Shown: positions 8,059 to 17,467 of the stretch, one piece after another
Numbering within the stretch: the stretch's first letter is position 1
How the letters are laid out: every line of letters begins with the position of its first letter
Assembly (NCBI GenBank): GCA_035945995.1
Contig: DASYZR010000088.1
Coordinates: forward strand, 1 to 56,621
Direction of reading: 5' to 3'
Length of the DNA stretch: 56,621 nucleotides
Source of the DNA: a bacterium
GTDB lineage: Bacteria; Sysuimicrobiota; Sysuimicrobiia; Sysuimicrobiales; Segetimicrobiaceae
Program-made: the position numbers and the translations under genes
Notes under the pieces: model-generated
Seen by the model: only the letters and a program-made list of their open reading frames with translations
The model's database searches: none
What the model was told of the DNA's origin: nothing

Positions 8059-9110
8059 TCGCTCCGTTTCCGGCCGGCCCCGTCCGCGCCGTAGGGGTTG
8101 CCGCCGCCACCCTGCTCCTCACGGCCGCCTTCGGCGCCGTGATCCTCCGGGTGCTGGGGGCATCGCCGGCGCAGGCCTACTGGCTCATCGTGAGCGGCGC
8201 ATTCGGCCGGCCGGAGCGCGTCACGTTCGTCCTGGCGGCGTGGGCGCCGATTCTCCTCGCCGCGGCCGGCCTGCTCGTCACCTTCGCCGCCGGGCTGTGG
8301 AACATCGGGATCGAGGGTCAGGTGATCTTCGGCGCCATCTTTGCGGCCGGCGCGCTGCAGGCGCTGGCCCAGGTACCGCCGTGGGCCGCGCTTCTTCTCG
8401 CGGCCGGCGCGGCGGCCGTCGGGGGCGGCCTGTGGGCGCTGCTGGCCGGCGCGCTGCGCGCGTACGGCCGCGTCAACGAAATCTTCGGCGGCCTCGGACT
8501 CAACTTCATCGCCGGCAGCTTCACCGTGTACCTCGTGCTGGGCCCCTGGGCGCGGCCCGGCATCGCGTCGACGAGCGGGACGCTGCCGTTTCCACCGGCG
8601 CTGTGGCTCCCGAGTTTTCGGATCCCTCCGGTGGCCGTCCCGGTCGAAGTGCTCGCCGGGTTCGCGGCCACGGCGGCCGTGTCCGCCGCGCTGCGCGGCA
8701 CCTATTTCGGCCTGTATCTGTCGGCGATGGGCAAGGGTCTGCGCGCGGCCGAACTCCGGGGCATTCCCACGACCCGTGAGATGCTCCGGGCGTTTGCGCT
8801 CTGCGGAGGTCTGGCGGGGCTGGCCGGCTTTGTCTTGATCGCGGGCGCGTACTCGCGTCACCAGCTTTTTCCGCTGATTTCCGGGGGCAACGGATTCCTC
8901 GCCATTCTTGTCGTCCTGCTCGGCGGGCGGAGTCCGATCGCGTGCATCCTGATCTCGGGCGCATTCGCGGCGATCTCGATGGGCAGTCTGCAGCTGCCGC
9001 TCGCGATGCAACTCGATTCGTCGATGGGCGCCGTCATCCAGGGCACCCTGGTGCTGTCCATGATTCTCGTGCGGGGCCTCCGGGCGGGGCTCGTGTCCAG
9101 GAGCGGCTGA
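8055..9110 (+). CDS. BMP-type ABC transporter permease 1
   Basis: A 351-residue membrane protein of the BPD_transp_2 (RbsC-like) family with about eight to ten hydrophobic helices. The family motif NIGIEGQVIFGAI is present, as is a conserved loop GRVNEIFGGLGLNFIAG. No ATG, GTG or TTG lies in frame near the start. The best start is CTG at 8055, six bases after GGGAGG and overlapping the ATPase stop (CTGA, like the usual ATGA coupling); ATC at 8058 is another option. The two permeases form the membrane channel together. Confidence 0.85.
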   Translation: MIAPFPAGPVRAVGVAAATLLLTAAFGAVILRVLGASPAQAYWLIVSGAFGRPERVTFVLAAWAPILLAAAGLLVTFAAGLWNIGIEGQVIFGAIFAAGALQALAQVPPWAALLLAAGAAAVGGGLWALLAGALRAYGRVNEIFGGLGLNFIAGSFTVYLVLGPWARPGIASTSGTLPFPPALWLPSFRIPPVAVPVEVLAGFAATAAVSAALRGTYFGLYLSAMGKGLRAAELRGIPTTREMLRAFALCGGLAGLAGFVLIAGAYSRHQLFPLISGGNGFLAILVVLLGGRSPIACILISGAFAAISMGSLQLPLAMQLDSSMGAVIQGTLVLSMILVRGLRAGLVSRSG

Positions 9111-9113
9111 CGG

Positions 9114-10100
9114 ATGGACCCGCTGCCGCTGGCCGCAGCGGTCGTGGCGGCCTCGCCCCCTGTCGTCTTCGCCGTGCTCGGCGAAACACTCGCGGAGAAG
9201 TCCGGCGTCATCAACCTGTCGCTCGACGGGTTGATACTCTTGAGCGCCATGGTCGCCTTCGCCGCCGCGCGGGCCGCCGGCAGCCTGCCGGCCGGCATCG
9301 CCGCGGCGATGGCCGTCGGCGCGGTCGCGGGCCTCGTCGTCGCGGTGGCGAGCCTCACGCTGCGCCAGCATCAGGTCGCGACCGGCTTCGTCCTGACGCT
9401 CCTGTGCCAGAACCTCGCTTATGTATTGGGGACGCCCGTGGCCCACGTGCCGGGGCCGCAGGTCCCGCACGCGCCGCTCCCGCTGCTCGGGCACTGGCCC
9501 ATCGTGGGGCCGGTGTTCTTCGATCAGGATCCGCTCGTCTACCTGAGCCTGGCCGCGACTGCGGCGGTCTGGTGGTATCTGTCCAAGACCGCGCCGGGAC
9601 TCGTCTTGCGGGGGGCCGGCGAGCAGCCCGCGGCCGCGCTGGCCCGAGGCATCAATGTCGTGCGCGTCCGCTACCTCTATACGTTGGTGGGGGGCGCGCT
9701 TGTGGGGCTCGGCGGCGCCGCGTTTTCCTTGGCCGTCAAACCTGGCTGGAGCCGTCCGTACGGCATCGAAGGCACAGGTTGGATTGTGCTGGCCATCGTC
9801 ATCTTCGGCAACTGGGATCCGATCCGCGGGGTCGCCGGCGCCTACCTGTTTGTCCTGCTCCAGACGCTCGGGACCGCACTGCAGACCCTGATGCCCACCA
9901 TCCCGACGCAGCTGTTCCCGACGCTCCCGTTCCCCCTCATGATCGCCGCCCTGCTGCTGGTGACCGTCGGAAATTCGGAGTGGATCCACCGCGGGCTCCA
10001 CCGGCTCCCGGCCGGGACCCGGCGCCGGTTCCTCCGCGTGCTCCGCGCCCTGCAGTCGTCGCCGCCCGCGTCGCTCGGCGCACCTGTGGAGCCGGAGTAG
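9114..10100 (+). CDS. BMP-type ABC transporter permease 2
   Basis: A 328-residue polytopic membrane protein, the second RbsC-like permease of the importer. It begins with a hydrophobic helix followed by the signature GETLAEKSGVINLSLDGL, typical of the second BMP permease (the N-L-x-L-x-G motif). Later it has LVGGALVGLGGAAF and a last helix near 285-300, and then a basic cytoplasmic tail of about 35 residues. It starts three bases after the previous stop. The permease pair plus a tandem ATPase resembles characterised purine-nucleoside importers. Confidence 0.88.
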   Translation: MDPLPLAAAVVAASPPVVFAVLGETLAEKSGVINLSLDGLILLSAMVAFAAARAAGSLPAGIAAAMAVGAVAGLVVAVASLTLRQHQVATGFVLTLLCQNLAYVLGTPVAHVPGPQVPHAPLPLLGHWPIVGPVFFDQDPLVYLSLAATAAVWWYLSKTAPGLVLRGAGEQPAAALARGINVVRVRYLYTLVGGALVGLGGAAFSLAVKPGWSRPYGIEGTGWIVLAIVIFGNWDPIRGVAGAYLFVLLQTLGTALQTLMPTIPTQLFPTLPFPLMIAALLLVTVGNSEWIHRGLHRLPAGTRRRFLRVLRALQSSPPASLGAPVEPE

Positions 10101-10181
10101 GTCGGCGCGCCCCACCCGCCGAAAGCAGTCGTGCGCGGCTACGCGTTGCACACGCCATCTCGTGCCTCCGGAGGAACCGCC

Positions 10182-11093
10182 ATGACGCTCGCCGGGATCT
10201 ACCCGATCACACCCACCCCCTTTGACGAGCAGGGGCGGGTCGACACCGCCAGCATCGAGACCATGACCGCGTTCATGGTGCAGGCCGGCGTCGACGGTCT
10301 GGCGATCCTCGGCGTCATGGGCGAGGCCGACCGTCTCACGGACGCGGAGCGGGATCACGTGGTGGAGGCGTTCCGCCGCGCGCTCCCCGGCGGGAAGGCG
10401 CTCGTCGTCGGCGCCGGAGCGAACGGCACGGACGTCGCGATCGCCGCCTGCCGGCGGGCCGAGGCGCTGGGCGCCGACGCGCTGCTCGTCGCGCCGCCCC
10501 GCCTTCAGAACGACGGGGCCCTGTTCGGATATTACGAGCGCGTCGCGAAGGCGGCCACCGTGCCGATTGTGATTCAAGACTACCCGCCGGCGACCGGCGT
10601 GCTCATGGCGCCGCCGCTCCTCGCCCGGCTCTATATCGAATTGGAGCGGGTCAAGTACGTGAAACTCGAAGACGCGCCGACCGGGCCCAAGATGGAGCGG
10701 ATCCGCGCGCTCGCCCCCGATCGGGGGTTCGGGATCTTCGGCGCCCTCGGCGGCGTCTACGCCCTCGAAGAGCTCGAGCGGGGCGCCGTCGGGATCATGA
10801 GCGGCCTCGCCTATCCCGAACTGCTGGTGCGGCTCTACCGGCTCCACCGCGCGGCGGACGCCGCGGCGGCCGCATCACTCTTCTACGACTTTGTGGCCCT
10901 GGCCCGCTTCGAGTTCCAGCCGGGCCTCGGCGTCTCGATGCGCAAAGAGATCCTCGTCCGCCGCGGAGCGATCCGCACGGCCACGGTGCGACACCCCGGC
11001 GCCGTCGCGGATCCCATCACCTTGCGGCAGCTCGACCGTATCGTCGAACACCTCGTCGCACGCGGGCACCTCGAACCCGCCGTGGCGCGCTGA
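10182..11093 (+). CDS. DapA-superfamily lyase/aldolase (dihydrodipicolinate synthase family)
   Basis: A 303-residue TIM-barrel class I aldolase or lyase. It opens with GIYPITPTPFD, as in the family. The Schiff-base lysine is in the KYVKLED segment and the likely catalytic tyrosine in VIQDYPP. The usual GTTGE substrate motif is changed to GVMGE, so true dihydrodipicolinate synthase activity is unlikely. GGAGGA precedes the ATG by 7 bases. It follows the permeases and precedes an amidohydrolase, so it probably acts on the imported compound or its ring-opened product. Related enzymes cleave 2-keto-3-deoxy acids or sialic acid; the substrate here is unknown. Confidence 0.85.
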   Translation: MTLAGIYPITPTPFDEQGRVDTASIETMTAFMVQAGVDGLAILGVMGEADRLTDAERDHVVEAFRRALPGGKALVVGAGANGTDVAIAACRRAEALGADALLVAPPRLQNDGALFGYYERVAKAATVPIVIQDYPPATGVLMAPPLLARLYIELERVKYVKLEDAPTGPKMERIRALAPDRGFGIFGALGGVYALEELERGAVGIMSGLAYPELLVRLYRLHRAADAAAAASLFYDFVALARFEFQPGLGVSMRKEILVRRGAIRTATVRHPGAVADPITLRQLDRIVEHLVARGHLEPAVAR

Positions 11094-11116
11094 CCTGCCG
11101 GCCCCGGAGCCGAGTC

Positions 11117-12499
11117 GTGCCGGAGATGTGTGAGCTCGTCGTCCGCGGCCGGGTGGTCCTGCCGGAACGGATCATCGACGACGGCTACGTCGCGGTGGAG
11201 GGCGGGCGGATCGCGGCGATCGGCGTCGCGGCGGCCGGCTTACCCGGGGCGGCACGGACGGTGGCCGCGGGCGCTTCCTACGTGCTGCCGGGTGTGGTCG
11301 ACACGCACGTGCACACGCGCAGCGAACCGGCCGAGGGCATCACGCGCTGCACCGAGGCCGCGGTGGCCGGCGGGGTCACGACGATCGTCGACATGCCCTA
11401 CGACATGCCCGCGGCGGTGCCCGACCTCGAGACCTTCGAGCGCAAGGTCGAGGACGTCGGCACCGAAGCCGTCTGCGACGTGGCCCTGTACGGCACGATC
11501 CGGAAGGAGGGCGGCCTCGACGCGATCGAGCCGCTCGCCCGGGCGGGCGCCTGCGCCTTCAAAGTGTCGACGTACGAGTCGCATCCGGTCCGCTTCCCGC
11601 GCATTCCCGACGGCGAGCTGCTGGAGGCGTTTCGCCGCATCGGGGCCACCGGGCGGCTCGTCGCGGTGCATTGCGAGAACCAGGACATCATCGACCGGGC
11701 GATCGCCCGCGCGCGCGCGGCCGGCGACACCGGCCCTCTGGCCCACGGCCGCACCCGGTCGCCGGTGTCGGAAACCGAAGCGGTGAACCGCGTCCTGGAA
11801 CTCGCCCGCCACGCGGACGTCCGCGTCCACATCGTGCACGCCAGCGTGACGCGGTCGTTCGATCTCGTCGAGCGCTACCGGGCCGAGGGTGTGCGGGCCA
11901 CGGCCGAGACGTGCATCCAGTACCTGGTCCTCGACGAGCAGGCGATGGAACGGCTCGGCCCGCTCGCCAAGATCAACCCGCCGTTGCGGTCGCGCCGCGA
12001 CGTGCAGGGCCTCTGGGCGTATCTCGCCGCCGGGCGGATTGATCAGGTCACCTCCGATCACGCGCCCTGGGCGCTCGCGCAGAAGCGGGACCGCGCCGAC
12101 ATCTTTGCGAGCTCCTCCGGCGCCCCCGGCGTGGAAACCCTGCTGCCGCTCCTGTATCATGCCGGCGTCGCCGCGGGACGCGTCTCGATGCTCGACCTGG
12201 CGCGGCTACTGGCGGAGCGGCCGGCAAGAACCTTCGGGCTGTTCCCGCGCAAGGGCGTGCTCGCGCCGGGCTCCGACGGGGATCTCGTCATCTTCGATCC
12301 GGATGCGACCTGGACGGTCCGCGGGGCGGAACTCCACAGCGGCGTCGGGTGGACGCCGTACGAAGGGATGGAGCTGCGCGGCCGGGTCACGCACTCGTTC
12401 GTGCGGGGCCGGCCGTCCTACGAGCAGGGTCGCGTCGTCGCGCGCGCCGGCGACGGGGTGTTCGTGCGGCCGACGGGCGAGACCGCGCCTCCGGTCTAG
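11117..12499 (+). CDS. Cyclic amidohydrolase, allantoinase/dihydropyrimidinase-like
   Basis: A 460-residue member of the amidohydrolase superfamily, expected to open a cyclic amide such as allantoin, a hydantoin or dihydropyrimidine. Metal-binding motifs are in place: DTHVHTR (two His), AFKVSTYES (the usual metal-bridging carboxylysine), VAVHCEN, VHIVHAS and TSDHAPW (the catalytic Asp). The small beta sandwich formed by both termini is present (LVVRGRVVLPERII at the start, GDLVIFDPD near the end). GTG at 11117 is used; ATG at 11126 is possible. It lies 23 bases after the DapA-like gene in the transporter operon. Its last four bases overlap the convergent GH15 gene. Allantoinase is the closest guess, not proven. 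Confidence 0.85.
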   Translation: MPEMCELVVRGRVVLPERIIDDGYVAVEGGRIAAIGVAAAGLPGAARTVAAGASYVLPGVVDTHVHTRSEPAEGITRCTEAAVAGGVTTIVDMPYDMPAAVPDLETFERKVEDVGTEAVCDVALYGTIRKEGGLDAIEPLARAGACAFKVSTYESHPVRFPRIPDGELLEAFRRIGATGRLVAVHCENQDIIDRAIARARAAGDTGPLAHGRTRSPVSETEAVNRVLELARHADVRVHIVHASVTRSFDLVERYRAEGVRATAETCIQYLVLDEQAMERLGPLAKINPPLRSRRDVQGLWAYLAAGRIDQVTSDHAPWALAQKRDRADIFASSSGAPGVETLLPLLYHAGVAAGRVSMLDLARLLAERPARTFGLFPRKGVLAPGSDGDLVIFDPDATWTVRGAELHSGVGWTPYEGMELRGRVTHSFVRGRPSYEQGRVVARAGDGVFVRPTGETAPPV

Positions 12500-14307
12500 G
12501 CGCCCTGCCCGGCCGCCTCGAGCCGCCGGTTCAGATCGCAGGCCGCGCTGATGAGGGCGATGTGGGTGAGCGCCTGGGGAAAATTGCCGAGGTGCTCGCC
12601 GCGCCGCCCCAGTTGCTCCGAGTAGAGTCCCAGCGAGTTCGCATACGCCAGGTTCTTTTCGAACAAGAGCCGCGCCTGTTCGATGTCGCCGGAGCGCGAC
12701 AGTGCTTCGATGTACCAGAACGAGCACGTGTTGAAGGTGCCCTCGTGTCCGCGCAGACCGTCCGGCGCCTGTTCGACCCGGTAACGGTACACGAGCGAGT
12801 CGTCCACGAGGTCGTGCTGGATCGCGCGCAGCGTGGAGAGCCAGCGCGGGTCGAGGGGACTCATGAATCGCACGAGCGGCATCCGGAGATTAGCGGCGCC
12901 GAGGGCCGAGGATCCTGTGTGCTGCACGAACGCCTGGCGCTCGGAACTCCAGAAATCGTGAAACATGCTGTGGTAGATCTCGTCGCGGATGTCGCGCCAC
13001 CGGCCGACCGGCGCCGGATACGAACGGCGGCGGGCCAGCCGCAGGGCGCGGTCCAGCGCCACCCAGCACATCAACCGGGACTGGCAGAACTCCTGGGCGC
13101 CTCCCCGGACTTCCCAGATGCCCTCGTCGGGCCGACGCCAGTTCTCACACACCCACTCGATCAGCCCGGTCAGGGCCTCCCAGAATACGGACGAGATGGG
13201 CGCCACCGACTTGTCGAAGAGGTACACGCTGTCGAGCAGCTCGCCGTAGATGTCCAGTTGCAGCTGGCGGTAGGCATCGTTGCCGATCCGGACCGGATGC
13301 GAGTCCCGGTAGCCCGTAAGGTGCGGGAGCGTCACCTCGGTGAGGTCGCGGCGGCCGTCGATGCCGTACATCGTCTGCAAGGATCCGTCCGGATTTGGGT
13401 CCTCGCACCGCTGCACCATCCAGCGCATGAACGCCGCGGCCTCCTCCGTATAGCCGAGATGGAGCAACGCGTAGATCGTGAACGACGCGTCTCGGATCCA
13501 GGTGAACCGGTAGTCCCAGTTGCGCTCCCCGCCGACCATCTCCGGCAGCCCGAAGGTGGGGGCGGCCACGATGGAGCCGAATTCCCGGGACGTGAGCAGT
13601 TTCAGGGCCAGGGCGGACCGGTTGACCGTCGAGCGCCACCGGCCCCGATACGTCGAGCGCGCACCCCAGCGGCGCCAATAGTTGAGCGTCTCTTTGAATG
13701 AGCGGGACACGTAGCCACGGAGGTCGGCCCGCGCGGCCTCGCCCGGGCGCGCCTCTTCCAGGACGAACGCGGCGGTCTTCCCGGCCGCGAGCGTGAACTC
13801 CGCGACCGCGTCGCCGTTCCGGACGCCCAGCGGCACGTCGGCCCGCAGCCGGAGGGCCGGCAGATGGTTGGCCTCGGGGGTGAACACGACGCCATCGTCC
13901 GTCGCGACCGCCCGATGGGCGGCGCGGGCGTGATCGAATCTGGGCGCGCAGACGAGGCGATACCGAATCTCGCCCAGCACGGTCTTGGCGCGGCGAACGA
14001 GCTGCGGCGTGCCGCCGGCCGTCTCGAGGGGCATGAAGTCGGAGATCTCCGCCACGCCCTCGTTGGCGAGAAACCGGCTCAGCAACACGTTGGAGTCCGG
14101 GAGGTAGAGCTGGCGGTGCCGGGCGTCTTCGACGAGGGGGGTGATGGCGAACCGGCCGCCTTTCTCGTCGTCGAGCAGGGCCTGAAAGACGGACGGCGAG
14201 TCGAACCGCGGAAAACAGAAGAAGTCGATCGATGCGTCGGTCCCGACGAGGGCGGCCGTCCGGAGGTCGCCGACCACACCGTAACTCTCGATGGGGAGGT
14301 ATCCCAT
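12496..14307 (-). CDS. Glycoside hydrolase family 15 (glucoamylase/trehalase-like)
   Basis: A 603-residue cytoplasmic glycosidase with no signal peptide. The N-terminal beta domain (~1-230) begins YLPIESYGVVGDLRTAAL, and the (alpha/alpha)6 barrel follows. Barrel landmarks are NWDYRFTWIRDASF, the general-acid region DEGIWEVRGG and the general-base region HEGTFNTCSFWYIEAL, all typical of bacterial GH15 enzymes, many of which act on trehalose or maltooligosaccharides. ATG 14307 fits the conserved start; a TTG 18 bases upstream is less likely. The gene follows copZ by 31 bases on the same strand, so it may be read from the copper operon by chance. Confidence 0.9.
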   Translation of the reverse strand: MGYLPIESYGVVGDLRTAALVGTDASIDFFCFPRFDSPSVFQALLDDEKGGRFAITPLVEDARHRQLYLPDSNVLLSRFLANEGVAEISDFMPLETAGGTPQLVRRAKTVLGEIRYRLVCAPRFDHARAAHRAVATDDGVVFTPEANHLPALRLRADVPLGVRNGDAVAEFTLAAGKTAAFVLEEARPGEAARADLRGYVSRSFKETLNYWRRWGARSTYRGRWRSTVNRSALALKLLTSREFGSIVAAPTFGLPEMVGGERNWDYRFTWIRDASFTIYALLHLGYTEEAAAFMRWMVQRCEDPNPDGSLQTMYGIDGRRDLTEVTLPHLTGYRDSHPVRIGNDAYRQLQLDIYGELLDSVYLFDKSVAPISSVFWEALTGLIEWVCENWRRPDEGIWEVRGGAQEFCQSRLMCWVALDRALRLARRRSYPAPVGRWRDIRDEIYHSMFHDFWSSERQAFVQHTGSSALGAANLRMPLVRFMSPLDPRWLSTLRAIQHDLVDDSLVYRYRVEQAPDGLRGHEGTFNTCSFWYIEALSRSGDIEQARLLFEKNLAYANSLGLYSEQLGRRGEHLGNFPQALTHIALISAACDLNRRLEAAGQGA

Positions 14308-14338
14308 GCCCTGTATTGTCCCCAAAGGGCCGGGAGGG

Positions 14339-14566
14339 CTACAACTTGGCGGGCGCGACCGACGCGACCGGGTAGTCCTCGTCGTGGAGCACGGCCTTGA
14401 GCCGCTCGAGGTCGACCGCCGCCTCGTCGTAGGCGACCCGCACTTCCTTCGCCGGAATGTTCACGTCGACGTCGCGGACGCCGGCCGTCCGGCCGAGCGC
14501 CTGCCTGATCGTCCGCTCACAGTGTTCGCAGGAGATATCGGGAACGCGCAGCACGACCGTGGTCAT
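14339..14566 (-). CDS. copZ: Heavy-metal-associated domain copper chaperone
   Basis: A 75-residue HMA domain that should carry Cu(I) in the cytoplasm to the CopA pump. The metal motif is ISCEHCERT with Cys13 and Cys16; most chaperones have MxCxxC, and here the leading Met is replaced by Asp-Ile. The betaalphabeta fold follows (VRDVDVNIPAKEVRVAYDE). A strong ribosome site, GGGAGGG, lies seven bases before the ATG. It is the third gene of csoR-copA-copZ. Confidence 0.88.
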   Translation of the reverse strand: MTTVVLRVPDISCEHCERTIRQALGRTAGVRDVDVNIPAKEVRVAYDEAAVDLERLKAVLHDEDYPVASVAPAKL

Positions 14567-14601
14567 ACGATCCCTCCCTGGGCGACGAGCATCGACTCCG
14601 C

Positions 14602-16968
14602 CTAGCGGTGCACCAGCACGAGCGCGGCGGCGCCTACGAGCACGGCAAGGAGCGCGATCCCGCCCAAGTACGCATGTTCGCCGGCGACCGCGCGCAGCGG
14701 CGGGTGCAGCACCTCCTCGACGTTGTCCGGACGCCGGAACCCGCGCAGCCGCAGGGCGTTCGTGACCACGCTCACGCTGCTCATCGCCATCGCCGCGGCG
14801 GCCAGCACGGGGCTCAAGAGCACGTGAAAGAACGGGTACAAGGCGCCCATCGCGACGGGGATCAGCACGACGTTGTAGGCGAACGCCCAGAACAGCCCTT
14901 CCTTGATCACGCCCACCGTCTTGCGCGATAGCGCGATCGCGGCGACGATGTTCCGCAGGTCGCCGCCGACGAGCGTGACGTCCGACGCGGCCATGGCGAC
15001 GTCGGTGCCGGTCCCGATGGCGATGCCGAGATCGGCCTGTGCCAGCGCGGGGGCGTCGTTGATGCCGTCGCCTACCATGGCGACCACCTGCCCGGCGGCC
15101 TGGAGCGTCTTGACCTGCTCGGCCTTCTGCCGGGGCGCGACCTCGGCCAGGACGCGGTCCGGAGGGATGCCGGCGTCCGCGGCCAGCGCCTCGGCCGCCA
15201 GCCGGTGGTCGCCGGTCAGCATCCACACGTCGAGCCCCAGCGCGCGGAGCTGGGCCACGGCGTCCCGGGCGTCCGGCCGGATGCGATCCGCCACGGCGAT
15301 GAGGCCGGCGCCGCGGCCGTCGAGCGCTACGAACATCGGCGTCGCGCCCGCGCGGGCCATCGCCCCCGCGCGCTCCGCCAGACCGTCCAACGCCGCTCCG
15401 AGCTCTTCCATGAGCGCGCGGTTGCCGAGCGCGAGCCGGCGGCCGTCCACGACCGCCGTGATCCCTTTGCCCGCGACCGAACGGAACTGCTCGGCGGGCG
15501 GCAGCTCAAGGCCGAGCGCCCGCGCCCGCGCCAGAATCGCCTCGCCCAGGGGATGCTCCGATCCACGCTCCGCCGCCGCGGCGTACCGGAGGAGATCCCC
15601 TTCCCCGACGTCGCCGGCCGTCAGCACGTGCACCACCTCGGGCCGGCCGAGCGTCAGGGTCCCGGTCTTGTCGAGCACGATGCCCGTCACCCGCCGGGCC
15701 TGCTCCAGGGCTTCGCCGCCGCGGATGAGAATGCCGAGTCCCGCCGCCTTTCCCGTGCCGACCATAATGGCCGTCGGCGTCGCGAGGCCGAGGGCGCACG
15801 GACAGGCGATGATCAGGACCGCGATCGCGGCCGTGAGCGCGTGGATGAAGCGCGGTTCCGGCCCGAGCAGCAGCCACCCCGCGAATGTCAGGAGGGTCAC
15901 GACCAGCACCGCGGGGACAAAGACCGCGGCGATGGCGTCGGCGAGACGCTGGACCGGCGCCTTGGATGCCTGGGCCTCCTCGACGAGCCGGACGATCTGC
16001 GCGAGCGTCGTATCCCGGCCGACTTTCATGGCGCGGAAGACGAGTGACCCGCTCCGGTTGAGCGTCGCGCCGATCACCGTGGCCCCCGGCGCCTTGCCCA
16101 CCGGCAGGCTCTCCCCGGTCAGCATGCTCTCGTCGACGGCCGCTTCGCCTTCGAGCACGATCCCGTCGACCGGAACCTTTTCGCCCGGGCGGACCCGGAC
16201 GTGATCGCCGACCTGCACCGACTCGACCGGGATGTCGCGTTCCGCGCCGTCGCGGATCACGCGCGCGGTCCTCGGCTGGAGCGCCGCGAGCGCCCGAATG
16301 GCCGCGCTCATCTGCCGCATCGCCCGCCGTTCCAGCCACCGGCCGAGCAGGATCAAGGCGATGATGATGACCGCGGAGTCGTAATAGAGGTGGAACGGAG
16401 CCCCCCACCGCCGGGCCAGCGAGGGCCAGAGCGTGATGAAGGCGCTGTAGCCGTAGGCCGCGCCGGTGCCGACCGCGACCAGGGTGTCCATGGTCGCGCC
16501 GCCGTGGCGGCCGGCGGCCCACGCGGCCGAATAGAACACGCCCCCGGCCCAGAACTGGACGACCGACGCCGCGATGAGCAGCACCGGCGCCCAGAGGGTC
16601 GGGTCGAGCCGCAGCGGCAGGTACATCAGCGCCATCATCGCGGCGCCGAGCACCAGGCTGGTCACCCACTTGCGGCGCAAATCGTCGAGCCCGCGGTCCA
16701 GGGCGGGCTCCCCCCCTTCGGGGGGCGCGCCTTCCACGGGCGCCCCTCCGGGGGCCGGGGCCACGCCGTACCCGGCCCGCTCCACCGCGGCCCGCAGCGC
16801 GTCCACCGTGGCCACGCCGGGGTCAAAGGCGACGCGGGCCTTGGCCGCGGCGAGATTGACCGTCGCGGCGCCCACGCCGTCGACTTTGAGCAAGGACTTC
16901 TCGACCCGCCGCACGCACGACGCGCAGGTCATTCCTTCGATCGGCAGGTCAACGGTGGTCGTCGCCAT
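14602..16968 (-). CDS. copA: Copper-exporting P1B-type ATPase
   Basis: A 788-residue P-type ATPase that exports Cu(I). An N-terminal HMA domain has GMTCASCVR (Cys15, Cys18). A Gly/Pro-rich linker near 75-90 precedes the membrane part. The actuator TGES loop ([12 protein letters not shown]), the transmembrane CPC metal site ([13 protein letters not shown]), the phosphorylation site DKTGTLT, the nucleotide-domain HP pair (SEHPLGEAI) and the hinge [10 protein letters not shown] are all intact. The C-terminal helices carry the family residues (Tyr-Asn in [13 protein letters not shown], Met and Ser in [10 protein letters not shown]) that set Cu(I) selectivity. The start lies 14 bases after csoR and the gene is followed by copZ. 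Confidence 0.95.
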   Translation of the reverse strand: MATTTVDLPIEGMTCASCVRRVEKSLLKVDGVGAATVNLAAAKARVAFDPGVATVDALRAAVERAGYGVAPAPGGAPVEGAPPEGGEPALDRGLDDLRRKWVTSLVLGAAMMALMYLPLRLDPTLWAPVLLIAASVVQFWAGGVFYSAAWAAGRHGGATMDTLVAVGTGAAYGYSAFITLWPSLARRWGAPFHLYYDSAVIIIALILLGRWLERRAMRQMSAAIRALAALQPRTARVIRDGAERDIPVESVQVGDHVRVRPGEKVPVDGIVLEGEAAVDESMLTGESLPVGKAPGATVIGATLNRSGSLVFRAMKVGRDTTLAQIVRLVEEAQASKAPVQRLADAIAAVFVPAVLVVTLLTFAGWLLLGPEPRFIHALTAAIAVLIIACPCALGLATPTAIMVGTGKAAGLGILIRGGEALEQARRVTGIVLDKTGTLTLGRPEVVHVLTAGDVGEGDLLRYAAAAERGSEHPLGEAILARARALGLELPPAEQFRSVAGKGITAVVDGRRLALGNRALMEELGAALDGLAERAGAMARAGATPMFVALDGRGAGLIAVADRIRPDARDAVAQLRALGLDVWMLTGDHRLAAEALAADAGIPPDRVLAEVAPRQKAEQVKTLQAAGQVVAMVGDGINDAPALAQADLGIAIGTGTDVAMAASDVTLVGGDLRNIVAAIALSRKTVGVIKEGLFWAFAYNVVLIPVAMGALYPFFHVLLSPVLAAAAMAMSSVSVVTNALRLRGFRRPDNVEEVLHPPLRAVAGEHAYLGGIALLAVLVGAAALVLVHR

Positions 16969-16982
16969 GGGCGCCGGTGCCG

Positions 16983-17312
16983 TTAGGCGGTCCCTCCCCC
17001 GCCGTTCGGCCGGGCGTAATGGCGGCCGTGCTCGAAGACGTCGAGCAGCTCCGCGATCGCCCGCTCGCGCTGCCGCGTGTTGTCCGACCGGATCGCGTCC
17101 GTGACGCAGTGGCTGAGGTGGCGTTCCAGGAGCAGCGCCGTGGCCTTGTCCACCGCGCTCTGCACCGCCCCGATCTGCTTGATGACGTCGATGCAGTACC
17201 GGTCCTCGTCGACCATCCGTACGATCGCGCGCCAGTGGCCCTCGATGCTCTGCAGCCGCGCCAGGATCCGCACCTTCGCCCGCGGGTCGACGCCCGCAAC
17301 CGTTCGGGCCAT
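16983..17312 (-). CDS. csoR: CsoR-family copper-sensing repressor
   Basis: A 109-residue DUF156 (CsoR/FrmR/RcnR) regulator. The Cu(I) ligands fit the CsoR pattern C-x24-H-x3-C exactly: Cys40, His65 and Cys69. The DNA-binding helices carry basic residues ([13 protein letters not shown]). Known CsoR proteins bind a G-tract palindrome in the promoter and let go on binding Cu(I). Such a palindrome lies just before this gene, and copA and copZ follow directly, so autoregulated copper-induced efflux is expected. The start is ATG at 17312, with GGAGAGGTGG upstream inside the palindrome. Confidence 0.92.
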   Translation of the reverse strand: MARTVAGVDPRAKVRILARLQSIEGHWRAIVRMVDEDRYCIDVIKQIGAVQSAVDKATALLLERHLSHCVTDAIRSDNTRQRERAIAELLDVFEHGRHYARPNGGGGTA

Positions 17313-17320
17313 TGCCGCAC

Positions 17321-17352
17321 CACCTCTCCCCTCCCCCCAGGGGGGGGAGGTG
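17321..17352 (-). promoter_or_regulatory. Candidate CsoR operator (G-tract palindrome)
   Basis: CACCTCTCCCCTCCCCCC (17321-17338) meets AGGGGGGGGAGGTG (17339-17352) as an imperfect palindrome that reads nearly the same on both strands. Known CsoR operators are palindromes built on C/G tracts. It lies 8 bases before the csoR start and overlaps its ribosome site, so repressor binding would block the operon. Confidence 0.55.
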
Positions 17353-17467
17353 TCGTCAGCGTACCACCGCCGCGCCGCCCGGTCAACGCGACCGGGTTTG
17401 CGGCCGTCCCGCGCGGACTTGTGTTAGGATGTGAGGTACTTCGGGTGACGTTCGGGGGGAGAACCGG

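Noticed and set aside
7575-10847. A 1090-codon open frame on the minus strand
   Set aside because: It is an antisense shadow of the ATPase, permease and DapA-like genes; composition is Arg/Gly/Asp-rich low complexity with no domain. Long shadow frames are expected at this GC content.
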